Shown: in pieces, positions 52,001 through 64,000 of the stretch
Layout of the letters: each line of letters begins with the position of its first letter
Numbering within the stretch: the stretch's first letter is position 1
Source: Tiliqua scincoides
Lineage: Eukaryota; Chordata; Lepidosauria; Squamata; Scincidae
Assembly: GCF_035046505.1 (NCBI RefSeq)
Contig: NC_089822.1
Location: 596,501-660,500, forward strand
DNA: 64,000 nt
Reading direction: 5' to 3'
Program-made: the position numbers and the translations under genes
Notes under the pieces: generated by a model
The model's input: only the letters and a program-made list of their open reading frames with translations
What the model was told of the DNA's origin: nothing
Databases searched by the model: none

Positions 52001-55000
52001 GGGCGTGCCCGCAGGGAAGGGCGGGGAGGCACCTCACGCACCTGCCTCCCCCACTGTGGTCCCTCCCCTGCGAGGTGAGGCAGAGCCTCCCCGGCGGAGC
52101 CCTTCGGGAAGCGGGGGGGGGGGCAGGTGAGGCAGAGCCGCCCCAGCGGAGCCCTTCGAGGGGCGCTGCTGCCGTGTGAGGAGATCAAGCACACTAAACC
52201 CATGCGCTTTGTGCGTGGTTGAGTGTGCTTGAGCTCCTTGAAGGGCTCTGCTGCGGAGGCTCCGCCTCACCCCCTCCCCACCCATTGCACGTCCCTGCCA
52301 GACAGCTGTGTAGACAGTGGGGTGCCAGACCCTGAGCTGCCGCTTTCAGCAGAGGTCATCCAGTGCAGGACCTGTGCTTCTCTTGCTGACAGGCTAATCT
52401 GGCCCTGGCCCAGGCAGCCTCTGGTGCTGGTGGGGCCACCTGAGAGTCTCCACCTCCCTTCCACTCCAGCGAGGGCCAGGAAGCCCCCCACCCCTTCCTC
52501 CCAAGACTTTGGGGCATCCCAGCTCAGCAGGGCTGTGCCACTCGCTAGCACGTTTCAGCCCCACACCCTGCCAGCCTCAGGCATTCTCTTTCCTTGCAGG
52601 TGACACGGGCTCCCCGGTCCTCCGACGGTTCGGTAGCAGAAGTAGCTCAGGAGTGCCGGCTCGCCTTCGCCAGGCTGCTCCAGGAAGTCCAAGGTAGCTC
52701 TCCAGAAGTCCAGTAGGAAGCTCCCAGGCCAGCAGGGTGCTCTCCCTGGCCCAAGTGGTTAAGTGTTGAGCAGGGAGGTGACCACCTGACTGAGCAGTGG
52801 AGCAGGAGCTCCACTGGCCGGTCATCACAGGGGGAGAGGGAGGGCAGCCTTCTGCCCATTCCAGAGCTGGCCTTCCTGACTCTGTGCTCATCCTTACCAA
52901 CCCCCACAATGTAGCTGAGAGTCAGGCATTCAGCTCTGTGGCGTCAGAACCAGGCAGGAGCCCCTGACGCAGGGGAGAAGAGGTGGGACTGTGTATGTAC
53001 AGGTTTGACTCTGAAAAGACCAGTTCCTGTCCAGGCTGCAGCAACAGCAGCTCTCCTCACAAAGTCAAGATAATCCATCATCCTGTCGGTGCCCTGCTTG
53101 GCCCCTTTGGCTTCAAGTGGCAGGACTCCTCACCTCTGAAAGAGCTTTGCATGTGACAACAACATGGTTACCCTTTCCAGAGTGGATTGCCGATCCTGGT
53201 TTTATGCGCATCTGGACTGCATCTGAGTGCTGGTTCCACCTGTCACCACCTCTGGGATCTGGTGGTGTTTCTGCCTTGGATTGCACAGCCTACCTCTGTC
53301 AGCTGACAGCTGACTCCCACCTGGTCTTGAGGCTGATACTTGGCCTGCTTTATGGGCAACCTGCTGGGATGTGTGCGTGTGTGTAGGAACTCTTCTTGAC
53401 ACTTTGGATTTTCCTTCTTGATTTTGGTCTCTTGTCATTGCAGGGCTTCCAACTGTGCTCCCAGCTCTTCCCCTGGAACTTACCATCCTCTACAATTCTC
53501 TGCTATTTGACATTCGCCTGTCCAGTAACTCCGGCAAAAAGCTCTTAGCAAAAATAGAGCATGGGCTCCGCAGGGGTAAGAGAAATGTCTCCCACTATCA
53601 GCTGCAACTGTAAGAGCTGTCCAGCACTAGAAGAGCCTGCTGCCTCATGCAGTTGGGGGCTCTCTCTGATTGGAGGTTCTCAAGCAGGAGCATTTGCTTG
53701 CAGTGAGCAGGGGTTGAGGTTGAACTAGATGAACTTCAAGATCCCTCCCATCTCTCACATTCTATGATAGAGCCACGGTCACCATATCATGGAGAACAAT
53801 GCAGGCAGGGTTATCCAGCAAAGGGAGGGGGGCTGCCTGTGCTGTTTCCAGAGTAGCTGGGGGTGCAGGACTTTGAGATGAATACTCTCCTTCTGGGAGT
53901 TCTAGATTTGTCTCTAACCATAGGTGGAATCTAAGGCGGCATTCTGTCTCTATCTTGACTAGTTCTTGAGGCTTGTGCCATGTCTGGGAAGGAGCTTAGC
54001 TTGGAGGATCGCTGGCAAATGGTGCTCCGTGGAGAGACCCCTGAAGAGCTGCAGGCCCCTCTGCATCGACTGGCTGCCCTACAGGGGGTACTTTGGTTGG
54101 CAGCCAACCGCCTGGAAACTGTGAAAGGCCTCTTTCAGCTTCTGAATGGTGCCAAGGTAATGTAGCAGCAGTCTGGAGCTGCATTGTGCCATTATGAAGG
54201 CATTGCGAGGCTGTCTGTGCTGGGTGCAGCTTGGTGTTTTCGAATGAGCTGATGCAGAGCTGTCTGCAGTGCTTCAGGAGGCTGCTGACTGGTCAGTTTC
54301 TACCCTCTGCAAAAATGTGTTCTGTGCTTTTGTCTCTGCTGACTTCTGTCTACATCTCTTGTTTGTGTTTAGCTCTATTATTGCTATTTTTTATAGGGTT
54401 TTACAGTAGATTTTCCATTGTTGTACAAATGGTAGCTTAAGTAAGCAGACGTTTCTTGTTTAAATAGAATGCTGAAATACAAATTCTTTTGATAAATCAA
54501 GATAATAAAATTGAACATCGAGGATTTCAGAACACTGAAAATAATCCTCCATGTGTTGGCCTTTGCTGTAGGCCACACACCTGTGGTCAAACTATGGGAT
54601 AGATCATCAGGCAGGATATCTTACAGCCCAGTTCTGCGTAAATCCCCATCCCCTGCTGATGCAGCTGTGCCACTGGAGTGTACGCTGTGTCTTGTGGAGG
54701 AGCAGTCTCCCTTGCCCTGGACTAAGCCTTTGCTGCTGCGCTGGGTCTACTCAGTCCTGTGCCAGCAATTTAGAGAGTGGACTGAGTCTGGGAAGGGGGC
54801 AGATACAGCCCTCTTCCCGGCCTTGATCCATCTTTATCCCTGCCCTGGTCTCCACCCCTTTTCTCCCTGTCCTGTTCCAGCCATCCTCAGCCTCTTTCCT
54901 GCCCCTGCACTGACTTACAGGTGCTAGGGGTGGTTGCAAGACTGCTGGCATGCAGCCATGGCGCTGGCAGCAGGTGGTGGCAGCCTGGCTGTGCAAAACG

Positions 55001-58000
55001 GTTATTCCAGCAGTGCAAGGCCTTAAAGTGGGAAGACCCTTCAGGGCTTTTGAAGTTTTGTCTGCTAAGCCGTCAAGTTATAACATGAGGTGGGCATTGT
55101 CCCTCTGCATCAGCTTGTCTTCTCACGCTCTTCTTACTCCACGCCTCAGGGCGCAATCCTAACCCACTTTCCAGCACCAACATAAGGGCAGTGCAGCTCC
55201 GAGGGAGAGAAGAAACATTCCCTTATTTTGAGGAGACGTCCGTGATTACCCCCCCCCCAACTGCAGGATGCAGCACATGTCCCATTGGTACAGCTATGCC
55301 AGTGCTGGAAAGTTGGTTAGGATTTGGATCTTAGAGTTGTGGAGGGAACTGGAATGGCACCAAAAATTGTTAGTCATTAAGGGTATCATTGGATTCTTCT
55401 TGTGCTTGAGTAACTTTTGATTCCTTCGTTAGAGCCCAGGGCCTTCGCCTTGCTGTGGCTGTAACAATGAGCTCCTTTCATTGATCTATGCGTGGCATCC
55501 CCCTGATACGAAGGAAACAGACCTTCTTGTGGTGCAGAATGCCAAGGACTTGAAAAGCATTCTGTGGGCTTCTGCTGCCTTCCTGCAAGGTATTTGTTTG
55601 GCATTTATTTTCTCCACATCTCCTGTTCCTGGAAGCCTCCCCCCTCCCATCTGGGTAGCTGCCTTTCCTTGGCCAGGAAATCTTCTGCAGTGATGAGAGG
55701 TGAAATGAAGTGCTTTTCACTTGTCTCTTCGTGGTGATTGGGACAGGCATGCTGGGAAAGAGTGCATAAGCAGGATGACGACAGAGGGAGAGATTGTGTT
55801 GCAGTACGCAGCCGACACCGCATCTCCAGAGACTCAAGGTCAGGCAGATACTCCTGGTAAATAACGAGGCACAGACACGGCAGCGCTCCACCACCAGATG
55901 TCCTTTACTTGGAGATATATACAATATTTACAGTGTAAAGCAAGCAAACAGCAAAGATAGCACTTTTCTTAATTCTCAGATCACCAACTTCCCGCAGACA
56001 CTCCACATAACATCTCCCACACAGCAGTTTGCACATGTTGCAATATATATTGGCACTGGCCAATGAGAGGCGGGCTGCGATCTGGTGACTGCATGACTAA
56101 TTGTCTGGTGACATGGTATTGCAGGGTATTGCATCATCCCTGCTGTGCCCTGTTGCATCAGCCAATCCCATGGTGCACCTGGGCTATACTGCATGTATGC
56201 AGGCCAAGACATCAGGGCCTAGCCTTGCCCTATCCAGCCTGTAAATTGACTATAGGCCTGGGGCATATATCATGCTTGTTCTCCCTGCAAGAGAAGAGAG
56301 GAGTTGGTCTGGGTTGTAAAATAACCAGAGCACCCCTGACTGCTGTACTTGCTTTAAAGTTGGACAAATTCTAAAAAATTATGACCCATCCTCTCAGGGG
56401 TTCAGAATGGATAACAGGAAACTTAAAACAAAATTTAAAAAATGTATACTATAAAACTAAAGCACTGAAATGCTTGGCCCTGGCTACCAAGTGCTTCTGG
56501 AAAACACAGCACCTCTACAGACTCTGGAAGAGAAGAGTGCGCCATGTTGGGAAATGGCTGCCAAGAGTGCCTGTTTCCATGTGGCAGCTGGCAAGAGTTT
56601 CCTGCCTGATCTTAGCCCTGCAGTGGTGTGAAAGGAGGGAAGTAATGGGGTCCAGTGTGTTCCAGACTTGATATTGTTCGTTACTATATGGAAAAAGACT
56701 GAATTTGCAAGTAGGTTGTCCTTGGACTCCAAATAGCAAAACAAAATAAATTTTATTTTAGTAGTAAGCCATTAGTTATTTGATTTTTCTCTGTAAATTG
56801 CTTTGTGAACTTTTAGTTGAAAAGCGGTATATAAATACTGTTAATAATAATAATATTTTATTTTATTTTTAAAATTTAAATCCTGCACCTTTTTCTCTGA
56901 TTCAGGGCAACTTACAGTACAATGTCCTCCCCCCTCCCCCACACACAAAAAATAATTTATCAAAACAACTACAGAATCAGCAGCACTATCAAGGCAGAGG
57001 GAGGGGCTCTCAGCATCTGCAGGCTGGTCCAGGATAGTAGTCATTAGAGTGAACAGTCCCTTTCTGCTCCCCTCTCATGTTTGAACACATAGCAGAATGG
57101 GGAAAAGCCTTGGGTGAAAGTATCCTGTGCACCAACCCAGGCAGTGGGAGGGTGTTTGGGGAAAAAAAAAACTCTCCCAGGAAAATTCTGAACTTCAGGG
57201 GTTCCTATTAAAATTCCTCTCACAGTAGCACCTGCGAGGAAACGTGACAATATACTGTACTTCCCATATCTGAGACCAGAGCCAGGGTTAAAATATAACT
57301 AGGCAGTGCTTGCAAGAGAGTGTCTTTGAAGGATCTTACAGACTTGCAGACTTGGTGTGTGTGTGTGTGGGGGGGGGCTTTAGATATTTTGATCCTAAGT
57401 CACACAGGGCTTGAAATGTAACTGAATTGCTTCTGCAAGCAAACCAGCAGCCAGTGCAGCAGCATCAGTAAAGGTGTTCCGTGATCATACAGCTGGGTGC
57501 CCGTCCGTACTTGGGTAGCTACATTCTGTAACGTTGAAGTTCCCAGAGTCTGTGTGGTCAATCCCACATTGTGTGTGTTACAGTGCCCCCTAGGGGAGGT
57601 AGTTAGGTTTGTGTAGCCATGGTTAGTTACATTTGAGAGAAAAATGTGTGCATCTGGGGCACCAGCCAAAGCTGGGCAAAAGCACCCTGGTCTGTGGCTG
57701 ACCCCTGAATACTTGGGAGTAAGGCCAGGTCCAGAAGTGCTTCTGAGCCGCGCATCTGGTCCTTCAAAAGAAATGCAGCCCCCCTTCCTTGCACCACTCC
57801 AGCAGGCTTCCTAACAAGGAAAACCTCTGTTTTGTCCAGATTTAATTTCAGTTTGTTAGCCACCAGCCAGCCCTTCACTGACTCTGGAAGTCAGTTCAGA
57901 ACCTCCACAGTCCCTTAGCTAGGGATGGTAGAAAGCCATATAGTTGAAGACACCCCATGCTGAGCCCGTGGCCAACCTCCTGCAGTGGTCTCATACAAAT

Positions 58001-61000
58001 GTTAAATCAGATGAGGGTAAAAACGGAACCTTGCAGGACCCCACGGGCTAAGGAGACCTTGCTGAAAGATGTCTGGCCTTGTCTTTCTGCCCTGCTCGTT
58101 CTGGCTTTGCAGGTCGGGTGAGGGGTAGACAGGTTTGAAGTTTTTCCTCTGTGTTCCAGGGTTTCAGGAACTGGAGGCTGGTGATCCCCTTTCAGCTCTT
58201 GCCATCCTTCAAGCAGCTGCAACTGGACTGTGTTCTAAGAGAGTCCTCGCTCAAATCTTCACCTTAATGGGATGCTGTAACCTGAAAATGGTACGAGCAC
58301 ATTGGTTGTGTATGAGATAGGAGTGGGAACAGGGGTGGGGTATGAAAGCGAAGGAGAAGAAAGTCCTGCAAATTGGACAACACTTGAGTCAAAATGTCCT
58401 TCATTAGCTAGCTGGATGCCATGTGGGGTCAGGCTCAGAGAGCGCAGCAGCTGGCAACAGCTGTTGGTTGAGAAACAGAAGGCCTGGATCTCTGTCCTGC
58501 AACCTGTCTTTGTAATAAATTCTTCTATGGTTATTTTCCCTTCTCTGACAAATTTTTTTGAGAAGTGATGTTGGTCTATCAAGAAATGATATTTTCATTG
58601 ACAGAAGTTAATAAACGAATATTGTATGTTGAGCTTGACCCTGAGATTTTTCTTTTTTAATAGTTTTTTATGGATCAGTAAACCTAATTAAAATCAACAT
58701 ACAATTTATGCTCTGTGCTGGGAGGGGGATGCAAAGAATTCTGGGAGTTTAAAACATGTTGCTCGAGACTTTAAGCCACAGATTAAAACACATTGTAGGA
58801 TCTAGTCCCAGCGTTTCACTTTCAACTGTGGAAAGCACCTTCAGGGGTTATAAAGAATTTGTATCCTCTCATCTGTTAGTTGGCTACTGCAGTGGTTCTC
58901 AAACTCTCAGGGAGAGTTTGAGAGCCTGTAAGTTCTTGTGGGGGCAGGGGGATGCAGTGGCATGATTCCCAGGATTGTGTCACTAAGGGGGCTGCAGGGA
59001 CTGGGATGTACTCACCAGTTCCTGCAGCAGCCTCCCGGGGTTGCGGAGAGACCTGCGCGAGTGCAGTGATCGTGCTCCACTTCTGGTTATGGAGTGGCAG
59101 CGCGCAATAGCTGCACTTTCACTTTTAGCAGGCTGGGGAGCCCTGCAGATGCTCCCCACACCCCTGAGAGGCTGCTGCAGGATCTGGTGAGTACATCCCA
59201 GTCCCTGCAGTCTCCTTAGCGATGTGATCCTGGGGGTCGCATTGCTCCCTGCCCCTTAAGGGGGCAGAGGCCAGGGCCCTCAGACTGGGGCATCATGACA
59301 CCCCAGTTTGAAGAGCCCTGGGCTACTGGCTTAACTGCCAGCTTCTGCTTGAATTTTGAAAGGCATATTAACACTTTTTTGCCTGTTGATCATTACCACA
59401 ATTTCTTATATAGGTTTCTCCTCAAAGTTTTTTATTTTAGTATATTTGAGTGCTGAAAGTCAGGCATTACTTATACTGAGAGTCTCTGCTTTTTTGTTCA
59501 TATTTATGTTATGGGAGTTAAGTCACTCATCTTTGTATATCTGTGTATACAGGGAGAGAGAGCAATACATGAGGCCATAGGGGTGCCTCTGTCTGCTCTC
59601 AGCCATGGTCCACTGTTTCAAGCTGCATATGATTCTGTTTGTTGCAGGGCAAGCCGCAGACAGCAGTGCTACACTTGAAGCAAGCCCTGCTGGTGGATGC
59701 TGCGTTCTTTCCGGCCCTCTACCAGGCAGCCTTGTTGTACCACCAACTGGGACTTGTGGAGGCAGAGCTGGAGGCCCTGGCATTGCTTTTCCAGGTCTGC
59801 CTGAGGATCTTCGTGTCTTTGTAGAGCTGCACTGATGTTTCTTGATCCTCTGCCTGGAAATGGAAGAGAGCTCACAGCTCCTGTTCTTGAGAAGTCTGAC
59901 CCCCTTGGGAGCAGACTGGCCAAGGAGCGCTGCCCAGTGCTCTAGCAAGGAACACTGAATCAGGCCAGGACTTTTGGTTCTGGCCCTTCCCTCTCCTCGA
60001 GGCGATCAAGAATTCCTTACTGGAAAAGCCAGGAGGAGCTGACTAGTGCCACTCTCTGCTTGGTTGCATGATACAGGTGGGAGTAAGGGGCTGTAGAGAT
60101 CAGGCAGAGGATTGTGGATGATGTTCCTGTTTTCCCCACCTCTCCCCTGCTCCAGGCACTGGATGGTGCCACACAAATGCCTGCTGAATCACTCAGTCCA
60201 CACTTCTTAATCCACCCTGAGCTTCTCACCTGCACGCCAAAGCTGACTGCTTTCTGTGGCCAGAAGTCTCCATCAGAAGTGAAGTACCTGCTGTCAAAAA
60301 GGTGCCTCCAGGCAGGGAGGTGAGTTCTCCTTCCTCTTACGCAGGAATACCCTGTGGCTCACATGTGGTTTCTACAGGGTGTTTTGGGGCCCAGGTATGT
60401 CTAGATGTAGTGATCCAGTGAGGTTACCATGGCTCACTGTGTGGAAGTGGAGGTTGTGAAGCAAGGCACAGAATCAGTGCCCTGGGCCTCCTTGCGCACT
60501 ATCAGGTGTCTCACAGGGTGACTGTGACACACTCCATGCTGCCAGGCAGCCCTAAAAATTGCTGCTCCTAGAGAGGGAAAGTCAAGGGGGAGGGGGCAGC
60601 CTCCCACACTCTTGCATGTGGGACAAGTCCAGTGACCCGGGATCCCTCGGCATGCAAGCTGGTTGTTGGGTGGCCAGCTGTCGGGGTGAACCTCAACTCT
60701 GCACCTGTGCGCACAACAGGACTTTGTAGAATCAGTCCTGAGTGATCTATAGGAAATGAAGGGCAGTAGCTGCTCACTCTGCTCTGAATGATACAGGCCA
60801 GTCAATTTCCAGAAATCAAAACAGTTTTATTAGGAATGCCAAAAATAGACAACTAGGCAAAAACAGGCACTTATCATTAGAGCAAAATGAAATCAAATCC
60901 TCTTGGAAAACCTCCCCAGCCCTTTCCTTGCTTAGAATTCACTTATGCAGTTGCAGTGCCTCACTTTGTCTTAGGCGTCCAAAGGGACGTGACAGCAATG

Positions 61001-63610
61001 TGTAGTTGACTGGACAAGTGCTGGAACAAAGCAGGCCACATCTCAACCCAGCCACCCCTTTTAATAGAGTTTTGGGGGTCCAGTCTCCTTTTTCTGTTAG
61101 CTCCTTCAGCAGTGGGAAAACCAAGCTCAGCCCCCTGGACTGTCTCTGTTATGGTCAGGTGGATAGACTTGGTCGATGTATGCAGGGTGTTGCTGGTGTT
61201 TTTCTCTTGGCCCATTGCTCTACCCAGGAAAGGCATCAGCCCCCAGCACTGTCAACACCCATCCTAGATTAGCCTTTCCAGTGGACTTGCAGGTTACATG
61301 GCTCCTATTGATGGGTTTGTCCAAGTGAACAGCTCAGTTCGAACTAACTTTCCAATGCCAATGCAGCTGTGCCAACAGGGGGCGTGTGCTGCATCTTGCA
61401 GTGGAGAGAGGGCAGTCATGGTGCCTCCTCAAGATCAGGGATTGTTTGTTCCCTTACCTTGGGGCTGCATTGCAGCTGCATCAGCCCTGGAAAGTTGATT
61501 AGGATTGGGCTGTAAGCCAAACCAACTCTATATTACATACAAATAGGGGCTTACTATTATGACTCTCAAGATTATCAACAGGACTTGATAATCTTGAACT
61601 TCTACCAGTTCTCTGGTAGAAGGAAATTGACCATCTGCCTGGACAGGACTGCAAAATGGCAGATGCGTTTCAATGTAATTAAGTGTAAAGTCATGCACAT
61701 TGGGGCAAAAAATCAAAACTTCACATATAGGCTGATGGGTTCTGAGCTGTCTGTGACAGATCAGGAGAGAGATCTTGGGGTGGTGGTAGACAGGTCGACC
61801 CAATGTGCGGCAGCAGTGAAGAAGGCCAATTCTATGCTTGACGTCATTAGAAAAGGTATTGAGAACAAAACGGCTAATATTATAATGCCGTTGTACAAAT
61901 CGATGGTAAGGCCACACCTGGAGTGTTGCATCCAGTTCTGGTCGCCACATCTCAAAAAGGATATAGTGGAAATGGAAAAGGTGCAAAAGAGAGCAACTAA
62001 GATGATTACTGGGCTGGGGCACCTTCCTTATGAGGAAAGGCTACAGCGTTTCGGCCTTCAGCCTAGAAAAGAGACGCCTGAGGGGGAACATGATTGAGAC
62101 ATACAAAATTATGCAGGGGAAGGATAAAGCGGATAGAGAGATGCTCTTTACACTCTCACATAACACCAGAACTAGCAGATATCCACTAAAATTGAGTGTT
62201 GGGAGAGTTAGGACAGACAAAAGAATATTTCTTTACTCAGCGTGTGGTTGGTCTGTGGAACTCCTTGCCACAGGATGTGGTGATGGCATCTGGCCTGGAT
62301 GCCTTTAAAAGGGAATTGGACAAGTTTCTGGAGGAAAAGTCCATTACGGGTTACAAGCCATGGTGTATTTGTGCAACCTCCTGATTTTAGAAATGGGCTA
62401 TGTCAGAATGCCAATGCAAGGGAGGGCACCAGGATGCAGGTCTCTTGTTATCTGGTGTGCCCCCTGGGGCATTTGGTGGGCCGCTGTGAGATACAGGAAG
62501 CTGGACTAGATGGGCCTAGGGCCTGATCCAGTGGGGCTGTTCTTATGTTAGGTAGTTAAAGGGCAGGTGGCTGCGTGTCTGTAGATGTGCATGAGCAGCC
62601 CATGTAGAAGGTGGCCTTGTGGCTCCCACTGACTTTTCTGTTGTCCTGCAGGGCAAGTGAGGCAGCAGAGCACTACTTGGATCTTCTGGCTCTGGTGCGG
62701 GAAGGGCCTCTTCACCATCAGGTGGGCACCCGGCTGCAGTCGTTTAATGTTGGTTTTCAGTTTTGAATGAAGGCATGAGCTTCCCCCGCTCTCAGGGAAG
62801 CACTAACTAGGTTAACAAGAAATCAAAAGGCAAATGTAATCAATCTCATTAAAATCCACTTATGGTCCAGTCCTATTTGGACACCACACTGAAATCCCAC
62901 AGATGCCGACCCAACAGCCATCATATCCTGAGCCTGCCCAGGCAGAACTATGCCAGCCTTCCTCTCCTAGCAGTGCTGGCTCAGCCTGTCTCCATGGAGC
63001 AGTGTGCTGATGTTGGCATGACATTGGTATGACGTTCAAGGACCCAGTCGCTGCATCCAGCCAGGCCCAGTGCTGGCAGCCAGAGAAGCACTGCCAGGGT
63101 GAAAACAGACGAAGGGGCAGGGCTGATGAGCAGCCATCCCAGGAGGGTGGATGACTTCTCTCTGTTAGCAACCAGGAATGATCAGCACATCAAGGACCAT
63201 AGCCACACATGCCCAGATGCCTCTAAAAGGGGATTGCTCTGATTCTATGTCATGTGACATTCTGCCCTGGGCGGGATGGCTGCCTCCTCTTTCTAGGTGC
63301 ACCTGTGTGGTGAACCGGCCTTGCCCAGGATCCCTGAGGTGTTCTTGGAAGCGGCATCTGCCCTGGAGGAACTGGCCAGGCACCAGGATGCAATTGCAGT
63401 ATGCGCTGAGGTGGTCACCCGAACCAGTGAGCTGATTCCCGAGAGATTCTGCCTGGAACCAGAGAAAGCCAGATTCTTCTTGACAGAACGGCCCAGCAGC
63501 CTTGTGCAGCAGAAGGAGAGCATGCTCTGGCGAGCAGCTGCCTACTTGCTGCAGGGCTGGGCATGGGCTGAACTAGGGGATATCAAGGAAGCCATAGACC
63601 ACTTCAGCAG
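51855..63610 (+). CDS. FANCG: FANCG, Fanconi anaemia group G protein, partial (3' end beyond window)
   Basis: Exons are 51855-51959, 52600-52693, 53444-53575, 53963-54156, 55433-55589, 58160-58290, 59648-59794, 60156-60319, 62652-62721 and 63297-63610, with joining phases. The last ends mid-codon at a GTGACT donor. Human-like landmarks are WRE(Q)N near the N-terminus, LPLELT, LHRLAALQGVLWLAANRLE, AAATGLCSKRVLAQI, EYxYLLSKRCLQAGR-type and AAEHYLDLLAL segments, IPEVFLEAASAL and AYLLQGWAWAELGDI. These helical repeats match the TPR-rich family (human 622 aa); about 494 aa are present from the inner start. FANCG is a core-complex subunit pairing with FANCA in FANCD2-FANCI ubiquitination. The in-frame ATG at 51882 gives MAVPGLDG and is closer to the human N-terminal length, so the start is unsettled. 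Confidence 0.95.
55149..55332. mobile_element. GGGCGCAATCC-family MITE, copy 3
   Basis: It starts GGGCGCAATCCTAACC and shares ACATTCCCTTATTTTGAGGA and ACTGCAGGATGCAGCAC with the other copies. Its right end (GGTTAGGATTTGGATC) is decayed. It lies in FANCG intron 4. Confidence 0.8.
55797..56290 (-). mobile_element. Possible solo LTR fossil, family unknown
   Basis: Read on the minus strand, the stretch has a promoter-like layout: ATTGGCC (CCAAT-type) and then AT-rich TATATATC sequence. Downstream lies a segment that looks like R-U5 of an LTR. No internal retroelement sequence adjoins it. The ends and family are uncertain. It lies in FANCG intron 5. Confidence 0.35.
56770..56870 (+). mobile_element. 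LINE-type 3' tail, same family as 13589
   Basis: It shares GCCATTAGTTATTTGATTTT, CTGTAAATTGCTTTGTGAAC and AAGCGGTATATAAATACTG, then a TAA-rich end. A second, antisense LINE tail appears to follow at about 56860-57010. Confidence 0.65.
57130..57300. repeat. Unclassified interspersed repeat, copy 2
   Basis: This is the partner of 16895-17115. The shared segments appear in the same order and orientation, with moderate divergence. No coding frame or terminal repeat is seen. Confidence 0.55.
57400..58110 (-). mobile_element. L2-like LINE fragment (reverse transcriptase remnant)
   Basis: On the minus strand it encodes WLVANKLKLNLDKTEVFLV, the characteristic block after the catalytic site in L2-type reverse transcriptases. 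A GVLQGSV motif lies upstream near 58010-58060. Frames are broken. It lies in FANCG intron 5 just before exon 6. Confidence 0.75.
58890..59320. mobile_element. hAT-type foldback MITE, copy 2
   Basis: This 431-bp element has ends CAGTGGTTCTCAAACTCTC and the inverted CCCCAGTTTGAAGAGCCCTG. It is flanked by identical 8-mers GGCTACTG (58882-58889 and 59321-59328). Internal arms around 58990-59050 and 59155-59215 are reverse complements (for example GATGTACTCACCAG against CTGGTGAGTACATC). It is the same family as 6342-6804. It lies in FANCG intron 6. Confidence 0.93.
60320..61334 (+). other. FANCG: FANCG intron 8, left part
   Basis: No exon or classified repeat is seen. At about 60815-60900 an A-rich stretch (CAGTTTTATTAGGAATGCC, an AATAAAA on the minus strand) could be the end of an antisense element, but I cannot assign it. 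Confidence 0.4.
61335..61513. mobile_element. GGGCGCAATCC-family MITE, copy 4, reverse orientation
   Basis: It shares GCAGCTGTGCCAAC, GTGTGCTGCATCTTGCAGT, TGTTCCCTTACCTTGGGGCT and GATTAGGATTGGGC with the other copies read in reverse. It is diverged, and its left end is poorly preserved. Confidence 0.6.
61640..62550 (+). mobile_element. CR1 LINE 3' fragment
   Basis: The sense copy of the reverse-transcriptase C-terminal part begins near AAATGGCAGATGCGTTTCAA and runs to the terminal block and TTCTTATG end. Compared with the complete CR1 it carries small deletions and frame damage, so it is older than the copies at 23290 and 48701. It lies in FANCG intron 8. Confidence 0.9.
62722..63296 (+). 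other. FANCG: FANCG intron 9
   Basis: The donor is GTGGGC at 62722 and the acceptor TTTCTAG ends at 63296. I recognise no repeat within it. Confidence 0.5.
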
Positions 63611-64000
63611 GTGACTTGTATCCAGAATCCTGTGTTTATGATCCTGAGTAGATGGTTCAGGTCACTTTGTCTGGCTCTTATGTGCATGGGGATGGGGAAA
63701 GAGAGTAGTACAGGAATTGGACACAAATTCTGTGGGGAAGCTGGGCTAATAAATGCAGCTCTCATTCCGTTCCTGATCAGCCAAGAACTTTCCTTGGGTA
63801 TCCAGGGATGTCCCTTAAGCAAGTCCATACTTAATCTCATTTCTGCACTTGAGGTACCCCAGGTTTAACCACTAGGTTTGCATTTATTTTCTGCTTCTGT
63901 TTGTGGAGGAGTTTCAAGAGAAGTGCTTCAGCAATCCCCCTGCATTCCATCAGGAGTTCCTGCTTTCACTTCCCAGCTTAGCTTTGCAGCCTTCAAAGGC
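63611..64000 (+). other. FANCG: FANCG intron 10, left part
   Basis: The sequence after the donor at 63611 shows no exon matching the remaining FANCG C-terminus. The last exons must lie beyond the right edge. Confidence 0.55.

Overview
The window is vertebrate genomic DNA, most likely from a squamate reptile (lizard or gecko). The evidence is spliced genes with GT-AG introns and CpG-rich promoters, CR1 LINEs whose 3' ends carry an octamer repeat, several hAT-like and other short DNA transposons, L2-type LINE pieces, and a DIRS-type fossil element. I cannot name the species.

Four genes lie on the + strand, head to tail: ATOSB (FAM214B; coding 3395-19240), STOML2 (20679-34886), PIGO (36462-46353) and FANCG (51855 to beyond the right edge). 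The same four genes are adjacent, in the same order and orientation, in human 9p13.3, so this is an old linkage block. Every coding exon was placed by splice sites, reading phase and recalled similarity to the human proteins. ATOSB gives 579 aa, STOML2 364 aa and PIGO 1066 aa, all complete. FANCG has ten exons (about 494-503 aa) and runs off the window. The genes share no single pathway: a nuclear regulator (ATOSB), a mitochondrial inner-membrane scaffold (STOML2), a GPI-anchor ethanolamine-phosphate transferase of the ER (PIGO), and a Fanconi anaemia core-complex subunit (FANCG).

The rest is mostly mobile DNA in introns and spacers. Left of ATOSB (805-2135) an antisense CR1 fragment carries two later insertions, a 201-bp MITE and a 5S-rRNA-derived SINE. 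ATOSB intron 3 (6119-15587) holds a foldback hAT MITE, a broken DIRS-like fossil with inverted ends and an internal 200-bp tandem array, scraps of a Ty3/Gypsy-like fossil, and LINE pieces. STOML2 intron 2 holds a structurally complete CR1 (23290-27638) with both reading frames open. It sits inside an older antisense LINE that is itself flanked by a 15-bp target duplication. PIGO intron 5 holds a CR1 split by an L2. The PIGO-FANCG spacer holds an hAT element split by a second young CR1 (48701-50115). FANCG introns hold further MITE, hAT, L2, CR1 and LTR-like copies.

The observations most worth following are the apparently intact CR1, the 5S-headed SINE whose tail matches a LINE elsewhere in the window, the near-identical 200-bp array inside the DIRS fossil, and the foldback hAT family with an 8/8 target duplication.
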